A DNA stretch of 64,000 bases from Sphingomonas sp. Leaf343 (lineage in GTDB: Bacteria; Pseudomonadota; Alphaproteobacteria; Sphingomonadales; Sphingomonadaceae), in NCBI RefSeq assembly GCF_001423765.1, contig NZ_LMPG01000014.1, positions 248,001 to 312,000 of the forward strand, in the 5' to 3' direction. Shown in pieces: positions 10,201 to 18,547 of this stretch (the stretch's first letter is position 1; each line of letters begins with the position of its first letter). The notes below the pieces were generated by a model. It worked only from the letters and a program-made list of their open reading frames with translations. It did not search any database and was not told the DNA's origin. The translations under genes and the position numbers were made by a program.

Positions 10201-10816
10201 CCGGGCGCGCGATACCGGTATCGAGCCGCCGCTCGACCGGGTGGAGCGGCAGAGCCATATCTATTACAACAAGGGTGCCGTGGCGATGTACCTGCTGCAA
10301 GACCGGCTGGGCGAGGATCGCGTCAATGCGATGCTGAGAGGGATCGTCGCGTCTCGCCGCTTCAAGGGCGCCCCCTACCCCAATTCGCTGCTATTGGCGA
10401 ACGGACTGCGCCGTCTGGCACGTACGCGTGCGGAACGGGAGCTGGTCGACGACCTGACGGATCGGGTGACGCTGTGGGATCTGCGCACGACGTTGGCGAA
10501 GACGCGTCCGGTCGGCAACGGGCGTTGGGAAACGGTCCTGACGATCGCGGCATCGAAGTCGCATCTCGATCCGAAGGGCGTCGAACGACCGGCCGCGCTT
10601 GCCGACACGATCGAGGTGGGGCTGTTTACCGCACCGCCCGATGCCGCTGGCTTCAGCGCCCGAAACATCCTCGTCATCAGGCGCATTCCGGTCCACACGG
10701 GCCTGCAGCAAGTCACCTTCGTCACGACAGGAATGCCGACGTTTGGCGGCGTCGATCCCTACACGAAATATATCGACCGCGATGGCGCCGACAACGCCGT
10801 CGAGGTCAGACAATAG
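7226..10816 (+). CDS. ABC-2 permease fused to M1-family (gluzincin) peptidase
   Basis: This is a 1196-residue fusion. About residues 1-580 are membrane-spanning, with two blocks of about six helices separated near residue 290 by a cytoplasmic loop, as in duplicated ABC-2 permeases. The C-terminal half is an M1 metallopeptidase with zinc site HEMAH (934-938) and third ligand Glu958 in MLIETMAQY, 19 residues on. The substrate-side VEFPGYTPGAVAFAG replaces the usual GAMEN. ABC/M1 fusions are known in Bacteroidetes and Proteobacteria but their substrates are not. The GAGGGG ribosome site fits ATG 7226 or ATG 7232. The peptidase is probably periplasmic and could process an exported peptide. Confidence 0.9.
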   Translation: MSMFNKIARFELRYQLTGPVFLSMTALFFALSFGSVAIDQLQLAGGGQVHRNAGPSIARSYAILTLFLMFVTTAFVANVVIRDDETGFWPIVRSTRIRKFDYVIGRFTGAFAAAMIASLMIPLGGWLGSQMPWVDPDVIGPTIPLHYIGGYCVVMLPSLFATAAVFFAVATTTRSMLYSYLGVIVFLVAYFALLGLVANRPPLAAALSYVEPFGMVAVDRTTRFWTAAQSNIRTPVFAEALLVNRAIWTGIGVLALSFAYLRFDFARNGPSERRAPRRTGKAATSAKLPLIVKRLPPARPDVAGWSRLFERSRFEMLMVLRSPAFLILVLLGVLNAGAAALTAGEMHGMPPRPLTFNMIGVLRNTFGIIPLIIAIYYAGELVWRDRQNRIDEIIDATSLPNWAYMVPKTLAVTTVLLASLLASIVPVALIQLIRGGGDFVVGEYVAWYLLPKTVDMVILAILAVFVQALSPGKYVGWAIMVGYLVLNFALEGLGLTYPLYRYGATLPLQLSDMNGDQIGGPGSWWLRLYWGAFAGALAVLAHLLWRRGTDVRLASRLRRVPARLRGIPGMILVACGIVAGASGAWIHRNIDVLNRQPPQAEVERDMADFERRYGRYHAVAQPSLTTVRLAIDLHPRERRMVTRGRYGFVNDTGAPVASLYLTGLTADYDIAQASVPGATLVLNDPRLHMKIFRFATPLAPGATGELRFVTVRAQRGFRANGEDISLVRNGTSVLSHAFLPQFGINPIRYVEDWKARKRLGLPPLPPMAPLGDRPSMGRNSFGGAVWVMSDITITTDATQVAVAPGRRIAERVANGRRTTRYASTAPILSFFSVQSADYAVARRQSGSIALEVYHHPKHRYNVELMLRAMQATLAYGQRAFGPYQFDHARVVEFPGYTPGAVAFAGTVPVSEAMGFIADTRDRRRVDFVTYVMAHEMAHQYWGHQLAAADQKGASMLIETMAQYTALMVMKQLHGEGEVRRFLKYEMDEYLVGRARDTGIEPPLDRVERQSHIYYNKGAVAMYLLQDRLGEDRVNAMLRGIVASRRFKGAPYPNSLLLANGLRRLARTRAERELVDDLTDRVTLWDLRTTLAKTRPVGNGRWETVLTIAASKSHLDPKGVERPAALADTIEVGLFTAPPDAAGFSARNILVIRRIPVHTGLQQVTFVTTGMPTFGGVDPYTKYIDRDGADNAVEVRQ

Positions 10817-10899
10817 GCTGTAGGTTCGACTAACCGTCCGAAAATCAGGGTCGTGACCCATGGATCTGAAAGTCACGATCTGGTTCTGGCTCCACGAGG

Positions 10900-11290
10900 A
10901 GACGGTGGATGTCGACCGACGACCCGACGCCGTTGGCCAGGTCGATGTTGATGCGGCACGGATGTGTCCGTGGATGCCGACCGCCGGCGTCTTCCGCCGG
11001 TGCGGCAGGTGGCGACAGGCTGGTGCGGGCGTTGCCGGCGTCAGTGCCGCGCCCGGCTCGGCGGGCACGGCGTCCGTCTCCGCGCCCCACGGGATGAACT
11101 GCCACCGCTTGCTGGCGATGCTCTCGGCCTTCTGCTGCACCGACCGCCAGTTACAGACAAGACTTGAGACAATGCCTGGCCGCCGCGACATCTCGCGCAC
11201 CGTGATGCCCGACACCGACGCTCCGGCGACCACCGCCGCCTTCTCCTGAACGGCACGTGCAAATAGTGTGAAGAGTTCGGGCCTCCCTGC
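10900..11290 (-). pseudogene. degraded IS66-type accessory transposase ORF (TnpA-like) remnant
   Basis: Reading the minus strand from about 11290, the frame contains QEKAAVVAGASVSGITVRE and then IVSSLVCNWRSVQQ. This resembles the helix-turn-helix of IS66 TnpA, where a charged EK..IV..(S)..GASVS is followed by the recognition helix. The frame then breaks. A second minus frame carries INIDLANGVG, like the conserved tail of the same family. There is no intact start, no second or third IS66 ORF, and no clear inverted repeats. I read it as a scar of a former insertion beside the metal-resistance operon. The assignment rests on short matches only. Confidence 0.42.
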
Positions 11291-11394
11291 ATTGCCGGGA
11301 TCCGATTGCTAGCTGCCGTGGCGATCCGCAGCCGTTCGGACCCGGACCCGTACATTCAGAAGCGCTTCCGGGCTTTCCGACGAGAGACAACCCT

Positions 11395-14300
11395 TCAGCT
11401 AGCGGGTTCGTGTTCGGACCGACCCTGCCACCCGCCGAAGCGGGCGTAGAGCGTCGGCAGGACGAACAGCGTCAGCAGCGTCGCCGAGATCAGGCCGCCG
11501 ATGACGACGGTGGCGAGCGGCTTCTGCACCTCCGCGCCCGCACCGTGGCCCAGCGCCATCGGCACGAAGCCGAGGCTGGCGACAAGCGCGGTCATCGCGA
11601 CCGGCCGCAGACGCGCGAGCGCGCCGTCATGGGCGGCCTGCACCCGGTCCATGCCACGCGCCATCAGGTCGTGGATCGAGGACACCATCACGAGTCCGTT
11701 GAGCACCGCGATCCCCGACAGCGCAATGAACCCGACAGCCGCCGAGACCGAGAACGGCATGCCGCGCAGCGTCAGCGCCAGCACGCCCCCGACCAGCGCC
11801 AGCGGGACGCCCGTGAAGACGATCACCGCATCGCGCACCGATCCAAGCGCACCGTAGAGCAGCAGCATGATGACCGCGAAGCAGACCGGCACCACAAGCA
11901 GCAGCCGGTCGCGCGCCGAGGCGAGGTTCTCGAACTGCCCGCCCCATTCGACGTACGTTCCCGGCGGCAACTTCACCTGCGCGTCGATTGCGGCACGCGC
12001 ATCCGCCACCACGCCCGCCACGTCGCGGTCGCGCACATTCGCCTGCACAACGACGCGGCGCTTGCCGTTCTCGCGGCTGATCTGGTTCGGCCCGTCGACG
12101 ACAGCGATGTCGGCCACCGTCGACAGTGGCACGAAACCGCCGGCCGAGGTCGGCACCGGCACCTGCGCCACCTCGGTCAGGTCCGATCGCGATGCTTCGG
12201 ACAGGCGGATCACCACCGGAAAGCGGCGGTCGCCCTCGAAGATCACGCCCGCCTCGCGACCACCGATCGCGGCGGCGACGGTGTCTTGCACATCGCCGGC
12301 CGTGACCCCGATCCGCGACATCGCCATGCGGTTGGGGCGGATATCGAGCATCGGCAGTCCCTCGGTCTGTTCGACCCGCACATCGACGGCACCGCGTGTC
12401 CTGCGCAGGATGTCGGCGATGCGGTCGGCCGCATCCTTCATGCCGCCAAAGTCGTCACCAAAGACCTTCACCGCGATGTCGCCGCGAACGCCGGCAATTA
12501 GCTCGTTGAAGCGCATCTGGATCGGCTGGGTGATCTCGTAGGCGTTACCCGGCAGCGTCGAAAGCCTCTTCTCCATCCGCTCCACCAGCTCCTCCTTGCC
12601 GAGGCCAGGGTCGGGCCACTCCGCACGCGGCTTCAGGATGACGAAGGTATCGGTGGCGTTGGGCGGCATCGGGTCGGACGCGATCTCCGACGTCCCCGTG
12701 CGCGAGAAGGCGAAGCGCACCTCGGGCTGGCGCGCCAGCATCTTCTCGACCTGGAACTGCATCGCCTGGCTCTGGTCGACGGAGGTGCCGGGAATGCGGA
12801 CCGCCTGAACGAGGATGTTGCCCTCGTCGAGCTGCGGCAGAAATTCCTGCCCCAAGGTGGTGAACGCGACACCGGCGAGTGCGAGCGCGCCCACCGCGAT
12901 GCCGAGCGTGACGCTCGGCCGCCCCATCGCTTTGCCGAGACCCGGCTCGTAGCGGCGACGGAGCCAGCCGATGATCCGGCTCTCCTTCTCGTCGACGGGT
13001 CGGCTGAGCCAGATGGCGATGGCGGCCGGCACGAAGGTCATCGAAAGAATGAAGGCGAAGACGAGCGCGATAATGACGGTGAGCGCCATCGGCTCGAACA
13101 TCTTGCCCTCGACGCCGGTGAAGGTGAGCAGCGGCGCGTATACGAGGATGATGATCGCCTGACCGTAGACGGACGGACGGATCATCTCGCGCGCCGATGC
13201 TGAGACCAGATCGAGGCGTCGCCGGAGCGGCAGCGCGTCGCTACGCCCGTGCTGCGCGTCGCCGAGCCGCCGCAGCGCATTCTCGACGATGATGACTGCG
13301 CCATCGACGATCAGGCCGAAGTCGAGCGCGCCGAGGCTCATCAGATTGGCCGAGACGCCCGCGCGCAGCATGCCGACGCTGGTCAGCAGCATGGTGATCG
13401 GAATGACGAGCGCCGCGATCAGCGCCGCGCGGACGTTGCCGAGCAGCGCGAACAGCACGACGATGACGAGCAGCGCTCCCTCCGCGAGGTTGCGGGCGAC
13501 GGTGGCGATGGTCGAGTTGACCAGCTCGGTGCGGTTGAGCACCGGCTTGACGACGACATCAACGGGCAGCGCGCGACCGATTGCCTTCAGCCGTTCACCG
13601 ACGCCGGTGGACACGGTGCGGCTGTTCTCGCCGATCCGCATGACAGCGGTGCCGACGACCACCTCATGGCCGTTCTCGGATGCCGAGCCCATGCGTAGCG
13701 CCTGTCCGGTGCGGACGGTGGCAATCTGGCTGAGCAGGATCGGCACGCTCTCGCGCGTGGCGATCACTGTCCGCGCCAGGTCGTCGGCGTTGCGCACGCG
13801 ACCATCCGCACGGACGGCCAGCCCTTCCCCATTGCGGTTGACGACGCCGGCACCGGCGCTGGTGTTGTTACGTTCCAGCGCGGTGGCGAGATCCTGCAGC
13901 GTGATCTTCATCGCCGCCATGCGCTGGATGTCGGGGACGACCAGATACTGCTTGGTGTAGCCGCCAAGGCTGTCGACCCCGGCCAGCCCAGCGCTGCTCT
14001 TCAGCTGCGGCGTAACGATCCAGTCCTGCACCGTGCGAAGGTAGGTCGCCTTGTCGGCGGCATCGACGAGATGGTCACCCTCCGGGGTGATGTAGCTGCC
14101 ATCCTTCTGCAGGCCGGGTTCGCCGTTGCGGTGGTTGACCTGATCGAGCTCGCGATATTCCACCGTCCACATGAAGATGTCGCCGAGCCCGGTAGCGATC
14201 GGTCCCATCTCCGGGTTCACGCCCTCGGGCAGGCTCTCCTCCGCCGTGCGCAGCCGTTCAGAGACTTGTTGGCGTGCGAAGTAGATGTCCGTCTTCTCGT

Positions 14301-14592
14301 CGAACACCGCGGTGACCTGAGCGAAGCCGTTGCGGCTGAGAGAGCGGGTGTATTCGAGGCCGGGAGTGCCGGCGAGCGCGGTCTCGATGGTGAAGGCGAC
14401 CTGCTTTTCGATTTGGTCCGGCGAGAGTGCTGGCGCAACGACGTTGATCTGCACCTGATTGTTGGTGATGTCGGGGACGGCGTCGATCGGCAGCCGCTGG
14501 ATGGCGAACACCCCGGCAAGTGCCGCGGCGAGCGTCAGCAGCAGGACAAGCCAGCGCTTCTCGACGGCGAAGGTCACGATACGGGCGAGCAT
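11395..14592 (-). CDS. czcA: CzcA/CusA-type heavy-metal RND efflux pump
   Basis: This 1065-residue inner-membrane proton-driven exporter belongs to the HME-RND family. It opens with TM1 after MLARIVTFAVEKRW. Periplasmic porter loops lie at about 35-335 and 560-860, with two groups of helices. The TM4 signature GALDFGLIVDGAVIIVEN carries the two Asp and one Glu that relay protons in CzcA. The length matches CzcA and CnrA (about 1060-1080). It is last in the operon after the membrane-fusion and outer-membrane genes. The substrate is a divalent or monovalent heavy metal (Zn/Co/Cd or Cu/Ag); the DFG..VDG form favours the divalent CzcA/CnrA side. The exact metal is unproven. Confidence 0.93.
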   Translation of the reverse strand: MLARIVTFAVEKRWLVLLLTLAAALAGVFAIQRLPIDAVPDITNNQVQINVVAPALSPDQIEKQVAFTIETALAGTPGLEYTRSLSRNGFAQVTAVFDEKTDIYFARQQVSERLRTAEESLPEGVNPEMGPIATGLGDIFMWTVEYRELDQVNHRNGEPGLQKDGSYITPEGDHLVDAADKATYLRTVQDWIVTPQLKSSAGLAGVDSLGGYTKQYLVVPDIQRMAAMKITLQDLATALERNNTSAGAGVVNRNGEGLAVRADGRVRNADDLARTVIATRESVPILLSQIATVRTGQALRMGSASENGHEVVVGTAVMRIGENSRTVSTGVGERLKAIGRALPVDVVVKPVLNRTELVNSTIATVARNLAEGALLVIVVLFALLGNVRAALIAALVIPITMLLTSVGMLRAGVSANLMSLGALDFGLIVDGAVIIVENALRRLGDAQHGRSDALPLRRRLDLVSASAREMIRPSVYGQAIIILVYAPLLTFTGVEGKMFEPMALTVIIALVFAFILSMTFVPAAIAIWLSRPVDEKESRIIGWLRRRYEPGLGKAMGRPSVTLGIAVGALALAGVAFTTLGQEFLPQLDEGNILVQAVRIPGTSVDQSQAMQFQVEKMLARQPEVRFAFSRTGTSEIASDPMPPNATDTFVILKPRAEWPDPGLGKEELVERMEKRLSTLPGNAYEITQPIQMRFNELIAGVRGDIAVKVFGDDFGGMKDAADRIADILRRTRGAVDVRVEQTEGLPMLDIRPNRMAMSRIGVTAGDVQDTVAAAIGGREAGVIFEGDRRFPVVIRLSEASRSDLTEVAQVPVPTSAGGFVPLSTVADIAVVDGPNQISRENGKRRVVVQANVRDRDVAGVVADARAAIDAQVKLPPGTYVEWGGQFENLASARDRLLLVVPVCFAVIMLLLYGALGSVRDAVIVFTGVPLALVGGVLALTLRGMPFSVSAAVGFIALSGIAVLNGLVMVSSIHDLMARGMDRVQAAHDGALARLRPVAMTALVASLGFVPMALGHGAGAEVQKPLATVVIGGLISATLLTLFVLPTLYARFGGWQGRSEHEPAS

Positions 14593-14595
14593 GGC

Positions 14596-15744
14596 CTAGT
14601 CCTCGTCCTTCGCTTCGCCCTTGCCGAGTTCGGCCTTGAGCGTGAACGAGTTGGTGGAGGCGATGCGCTCCTCGCCGGTCAGGCCGGCCATGACGGTGAC
14701 CGAGCCGCCGTTGGTGCGGCCGAGCGTCACCGGGGTCGCCTCGAAGCCCGACGGCGTGCGGACGAAGACATGCGGCTTGTCGCCGATCATCTGCACGGCG
14801 GCGGAGGGCACGGCGACGCTGCGATCGCCGGTCGCGGGCAGCAGCACCGAGACGCTGACGTTCTCGCCGACGCGCCATGTGCCGCCAGCGTTGTCGATGG
14901 TCGCGATCACCGGCACCAGCCGGGTGGTCTCGTCGAGGATCGGCGAGACGAAGGTCACGCGGCCTTCCTGACGTCGTCCTGCCGACGTCACCTCGACGCG
15001 CGCGCCCGGCGCGACGCGTCCGGCATCGGCGGGCACCAGCGACATCGTCACGGATACCCTGGCGAGGTTCGCGACGCGGAAGATCTCGGCGTCGGCGGCG
15101 ATCTGCTGGCCGAGCGTGGCTGAGCGAGCGATCACCTGACCGGAGATGGGCGAACGGACGGTAATGCGGTTGAGCGCCCCACCGCCACCCCCGGTGGCCG
15201 ACAGCTGCTGGCGGGCGAGACGCAGCGCGATGTTCGCCTCGGTCGCGGCGGTGCGGGCGGCGACGAGGTCCTGTTCGGGTGACACGCGCTCGGCGAACAG
15301 GCGCTGCTCGCGACGCAGGTTCGACTGGGCCAGCGTGGAGCGGGCGCGGGCGGCTTCCACCTCGGCATTGAGGCTCGCGGCTTCGCGGCTCTCAATGATG
15401 GCCAACGTCTCGCCGCGCCGGACCGGCTGGCCAAGGTTGCGGGTGAGCGAGACGAGGCGGCCCGCGATCGCAGCTGAAACAACCTGAACTCCCTCAGGAT
15501 CGCCCTCGATGGTCGCAGGAAGCTCGATCGCGCCTGCGACGCCGCCAACGGTCGGGCGGGTGACCTCGATGCCTGCGTCGGCGATCTGCTGCGCGGAGAG
15601 CGTGGCGGTCATCGGATCGCCGGTAGCGGCTTCCTTGGTTTCCCCGGCCTCGCCCCTGTTTTCCGTGGGCTCCGCCGACCGGCCACAGCCGGAGACGGCG
15701 AGGGCCAGAACGGCCGGCATCGCGGCTTTCATGATGCGGTTCAT
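14596..15744 (-). CDS. czcB: CzcB-like periplasmic adaptor (membrane-fusion) lipoprotein
   Basis: This is a 382-residue HlyD-family adaptor. The N-terminus carries a lipoprotein signal with lipobox VSGC (Cys about residue 20). A barrel-sandwich half-motif follows (RLVSLTRNLGQPVRRGETL), then a coiled-coil hairpin at about 125-185, the returning lipoyl half (ITVRSPISGQVIARS), a beta-barrel and a C-terminal domain. It links the inner-membrane pump to the TolC-like channel. It overlaps the outer-membrane gene at its 5' end and sits 3 bases before the pump gene. Confidence 0.92.
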   Translation of the reverse strand: MNRIMKAAMPAVLALAVSGCGRSAEPTENRGEAGETKEAATGDPMTATLSAQQIADAGIEVTRPTVGGVAGAIELPATIEGDPEGVQVVSAAIAGRLVSLTRNLGQPVRRGETLAIIESREAASLNAEVEAARARSTLAQSNLRREQRLFAERVSPEQDLVAARTAATEANIALRLARQQLSATGGGGGALNRITVRSPISGQVIARSATLGQQIAADAEIFRVANLARVSVTMSLVPADAGRVAPGARVEVTSAGRRQEGRVTFVSPILDETTRLVPVIATIDNAGGTWRVGENVSVSVLLPATGDRSVAVPSAAVQMIGDKPHVFVRTPSGFEATPVTLGRTNGGSVTVMAGLTGEERIASTNSFTLKAELGKGEAKDED

Positions 15745-17003
15745 CGTTGATCGTCCTTGGGGAGCGGCGCGGCGACGGTCAGCCGTTCCAGCCGCGCCTG
15801 TGCGTCGTGATAGGCCGCCAGCGCGTCGATCGCGGCCGTGCGGGTGTCGAGCAGCGTGCGTTCGGCATCGAGCAGATCGAGCTGCCCGAACTTGCCTTCG
15901 CGGTAGCCGATGCGGGCGATGCGGACGGCCTCGGTCGCCGCGACGAGCGCCGGTCCAGCGGCGTTGCGCGCCGTGGTCGCGGCGTTCCCGGCATCGGCCT
16001 GCGTCGTCGCCACGTCCTGCTCGGCATCGAGCAGCGCGACGCGCTGCTGCGCATCAGACTGCTCGCGCTGGGCTTCGGCCACCGCAATGCTGGCGCGCCC
16101 GTTGTTGAAGACGTTGAGCGGGATGGAGATGCCGAACACCGCGGCGACGTCGTTGGTCTGTTCCAGTCGCCGCGCGCTGGCGCTGACCGTGAGGTCGGGC
16201 ACCCGCTGGCTGCGTGCCAGAAGCACCTGCGCGCTCGCCGTGTCGAGGTCGGCGCGCGCCGCGGCGACCGTCAGGGTCCCGGAAGTCGCCATCGGTCGCG
16301 TCGTGATGGTCGAAGGCACCGCGTCGAACCAGCTGCGATCGAGCTGTCCCACCGGCATGCCCAGCAGCCGCGCGAGATTGCCGGACGCAGCCTCGGCCGA
16401 CCGACGTGCCCGTTCCAGCGCCCCTTCGGCGGAAATGCGGGCGACGTCCGCGCGCTGCTCCTCGAGCGGAGACGCGCGGCCTGCCTGCACCCGCACGCGG
16501 GCGGCACGCAGCACTTCGGCCGCGATGCCGACCTGATCCTCCGCAATGATGACCCGACGCTGGGCGGCGGCGGCGGCGTTGTAGGTCTGCGTGACCCTCA
16601 GCCGCAGGTCGGCGCGCGCGATATCGGCCTGCAAACCGGCACGTCCGATCTGCGCCTTGGCGACGGCGATGCGGGCGCCGCGCTTGCCGCCGAGTTCGAG
16701 CGGCAAGGCGAGGCCGATCGTCGTCTCCGACGATCGCAGCCCCTGATAGATGCCGGTCCCCGCGACGTTCTCCGCCTCGCCGACGATCGACGGGTTGGGA
16801 CGAAGCCCGGCGACGCGACGCTGCGCCTCGGCGGCACGGATGCCCGCCGCTGCTACGCCCTGGAATGGCGAAGACGCGCCCGCCCTGTCGAGCGCCTCGG
16901 CAAGCGTGAGGACCGGTGGCGGAGCGACGGTCCGGTCGGTCTGGGCCTGCAGCGACGATGCGCAGGCGCCGGCGGCCAGGACGGCCGCGATGATGCGATG
17001 CAT
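15741..17003 (-). CDS. czcC: CzcC-like TolC-family outer-membrane channel
   Basis: This 420-residue protein has a signal peptide (residues 1-21, ending LQA). It shows the duplicated, Ala/Arg/Gln-rich long helices of outer-membrane efflux proteins. Each half contains a LTLAEALDRA or VRIARIGYREGKFGQLDLLD type segment, the latter being the classical OEP motif near residue 360. It forms the trimeric exit duct for the RND pump. Its stop overlaps the adaptor start by 4 bases. It follows the His-rich periplasmic gene in the same direction. Confidence 0.92.
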   Translation of the reverse strand: MHRIIAAVLAAGACASSLQAQTDRTVAPPPVLTLAEALDRAGASSPFQGVAAAGIRAAEAQRRVAGLRPNPSIVGEAENVAGTGIYQGLRSSETTIGLALPLELGGKRGARIAVAKAQIGRAGLQADIARADLRLRVTQTYNAAAAAQRRVIIAEDQVGIAAEVLRAARVRVQAGRASPLEEQRADVARISAEGALERARRSAEAASGNLARLLGMPVGQLDRSWFDAVPSTITTRPMATSGTLTVAAARADLDTASAQVLLARSQRVPDLTVSASARRLEQTNDVAAVFGISIPLNVFNNGRASIAVAEAQREQSDAQQRVALLDAEQDVATTQADAGNAATTARNAAGPALVAATEAVRIARIGYREGKFGQLDLLDAERTLLDTRTAAIDALAAYHDAQARLERLTVAAPLPKDDQR

Positions 17004-17060
17004 GATATGCTCCTGACGGTAGTATCCCGGACGCGCATCCGCGCGCGCCCGATCGACGCG

Positions 17061-17390
17061 TCAGGCCTGCGGTGGTCGGAGAGCTGCTTCCGAATCGTGC
17101 CCGGTCAGCGCGCGGCTGAACACGGCCGGTGGCATCGTCGGTGCTCCGATGGTTGCGTCGATCGCCGCCCCGACGGTCGGCGTGTTAACCTGATGCTCGT
17201 GGCAGCTCGCATGGTGATGCGGATAGCCCTTATCGGCATCGGCAGGGACCTCGTCGCCGTCGCCCGGCGCATGGGCGGACATCTCGGTCGTGCTCATCTC
17301 GACGCCGCCTGCTTCCGCGGCATGTGCCATACCGGCCCACGTCGTGAGGACCAGCATCATGCACGCCAGCAAGGGCAACAGCTTGCGCAT
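17061..17390 (-). CDS. His-rich periplasmic protein leading the czc operon
   Basis: This is a 109-residue protein. I chose the ATG at 17390 because GGGGAG sits just upstream and the protein then begins with a textbook signal peptide (KLLPLLACMMLVLTTWAGMAHA). The mature part is acidic and short, with a histidine/cysteine cluster PHHHASCHEHQ near residues 60-70 suited to binding soft or borderline metals. It is the first gene of the efflux operon. Small metal-binding proteins often lead czc/cnr/cus-type operons as metal buffers or sensors. It has no recognised domain, so that role is inferred from composition and position. Confidence 0.75.
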   Translation of the reverse strand: MRKLLPLLACMMLVLTTWAGMAHAAEAGGVEMSTTEMSAHAPGDGDEVPADADKGYPHHHASCHEHQVNTPTVGAAIDATIGAPTMPPAVFSRALTGHDSEAALRPPQA

Positions 17391-17464
17391 TTCTCCCCTT
17401 ATCACTCAGTCGGCGCGGCGTAACCCGGGTTGCTTGCCCGCACGGACGCGGTGGAGAGGACCCA

Positions 17465-17632
17465 ATCCAGACGTTCAACACCGTCAACGCCCGCTTGGTC
17501 TATGTCGCGATCAGTCGCGCCAAACTCACCGAGGCGCTGGGTCTACGCGACGGGACACAGGCCGGCGCGATCGACGAGACGATGAAGGTGTCAGAGATTG
17601 CCACGATGCTAGCTGAAACAGCTATCGGCTAG
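17465..17632 (+). pseudogene. C-terminal fragment of a conjugative relaxase/helicase (TraA/TraI-like)
   Basis: A plus-strand frame of 55 codons encodes FNTVNARLVYVAISRAKLTE followed by ALGLRDGTQAGAIDE. This matches the last helicase motif (VYVAISRA, motif VI type) and tail of MobF/TraA relaxases. There is no start or upstream domain. Its stop codon TAG takes its final G from the first base of the adjoining insertion sequence. It is therefore a broken end, indicating that conjugative-element DNA once lay beside the czc operon. Confidence 0.62.
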
Positions 17633-18372
17633 GGTCAGGACTCGTTGATCAAGCCAGAAGATGACGGTGGCAGCGAGGGCGATGGCGGACAAGAAGACCG
17701 TCGGCCACCTATCGTAGCGGGTCGCAACGCGGCGCCAGTGCTTGAGCCGTCCGAACATGATTTCGATACGGCTACGGCGCCTGTAGCGGCGTTTGTCGTA
17801 TTTGATGGGCTCGAGCCGGGACGTCCGACCTGGGATGCATGGCTGGATACCCTTGGCCTGCAAGGCATCCCTGAACCAGTCAGCGTCGTAGCCGTGGTCG
17901 CCGAGCAGCCATTGCGCCTTGGGCAGATCGTCGAGCAACGCGGCCGCACCGGTATAGTCGCTGACCTGTCCGGCGGTCATGAGGAAGCTGAGCGGACGGC
18001 CGTTTGCGTCGGTCACGGCATGGAGCTTCGTGTCCATGCCACCTTTGGTGCGACCAATCAGGCGCCCGAGATCCCGTTTTTAACCCGCAGGCTCAATGCC
18101 GTGCGGTGCGCCTTCAAATACGTCGCGTCGATCATAACGGTCTTTGGGTCGGCATCAGCGGCAGCCAAGCCCTCCATCATGCGGAGGAACACACCCATCT
18201 CACCCCATCGTTTCCAGCGATCGTAGAGCGTCTTGTGCGGGCCGTAGTCCCGGGGCGCATCACGCCAGCGCAGCCCATTGCGGTTCACGAAAACGATGCC
18301 GCTCAACACCCGCCGGTCGTCAACTCGCGGCTTGCCATGGCTCTTTGGGAAATATGGCCGCAGGCGCGCCAT
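17609..18372 (-). CDS. IS5-family transposase, two frames joined by -1 frameshift
   Basis: The first frame (18372-18058) starts MARLRPYFPKSHGKPRVDD and ends soon after VMIDATYLKAHRT. The second frame (to 17609) contains GMDTKLHAVTDANGRPL, LLGDHGYDADW and RIEIMFGRLKHWRR. Together they hold the DDE catalytic residues: Asp of MIDAT, Asp of GDHGYD and Glu of RIEIMF. Slipping back one base on the A-run at 18077-18081 gives a seamless DLGRLIGRTKGGMDTKLH junction, as in IS427-group elements. The stop lies beyond the left IS end (17609-17611), so the host DNA supplies the last residues. The transposase appears functional if frameshifting occurs. Confidence 0.85.
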
Positions 18373-18465
18373 CTGCTCCTCCGTCAGCCAGTATAGGCGC
18401 TCATCCTCAGTCTCCTCAGGGAGCCTGAATCAGATCGCGCCTCTCACATCAATGGGTCCTGACCC
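17632..18465 (-). mobile_element. IS5-family (IS427-type) insertion sequence, about 834 bp
   Basis: The ends are imperfect inverted repeats. The left end reads GGGTCAGGACTCGTTGAT (17632-17649). The reverse complement of the right end (18448-18465) reads GGGTCAGGACCCATTGAT, so 16 of 18 bases match. Inside is one transposase encoded in two frames on the minus strand. The bases outside are CTA on the left and CAG on the right, so I see no 3-bp target duplication. This may mean a later rearrangement. The element separates a relaxase remnant from the halogenase gene, whose start is only 82 bases away. Confidence 0.85.
18076..18083 (-). promoter_or_regulatory. programmed -1 frameshift site of IS transposase
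   Basis: On the minus strand the sequence reads GTTAAAAACGGG. Zero-frame translation runs into an early stop at 18058, and a -1 slip on the A5 run restores the full transposase. This is the expected expression mode for IS427-type IS5 elements. Confidence 0.65.
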
Positions 18466-18547
18466 CAGCAGCCTGAGCCGGTCTCGGAAGCCGCAAAACG
18501 CGCGCCAATGCGGGTGCATTCGCTGCCGGATCGGCCTACCAAGCGAT

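Noticed and set aside
10391..11233. 280-codon minus-strand frame
   Set aside because: It joins a short IS66-like piece to antisense of the peptidase fusion. Only the IS66-like part is meaningful and is listed as a remnant.
15747..17423. 558-codon open frame on the plus strand
   Set aside because: It is antisense to czcC and the His-rich gene. No motif is visible and composition is typical of shadow frames.
17391..17464. Metal-responsive operator or riboswitch before the czc operon
   Set aside because: The 74 bases hold no convincing palindrome or known riboswitch motif; any promoter there cannot be defined by eye.
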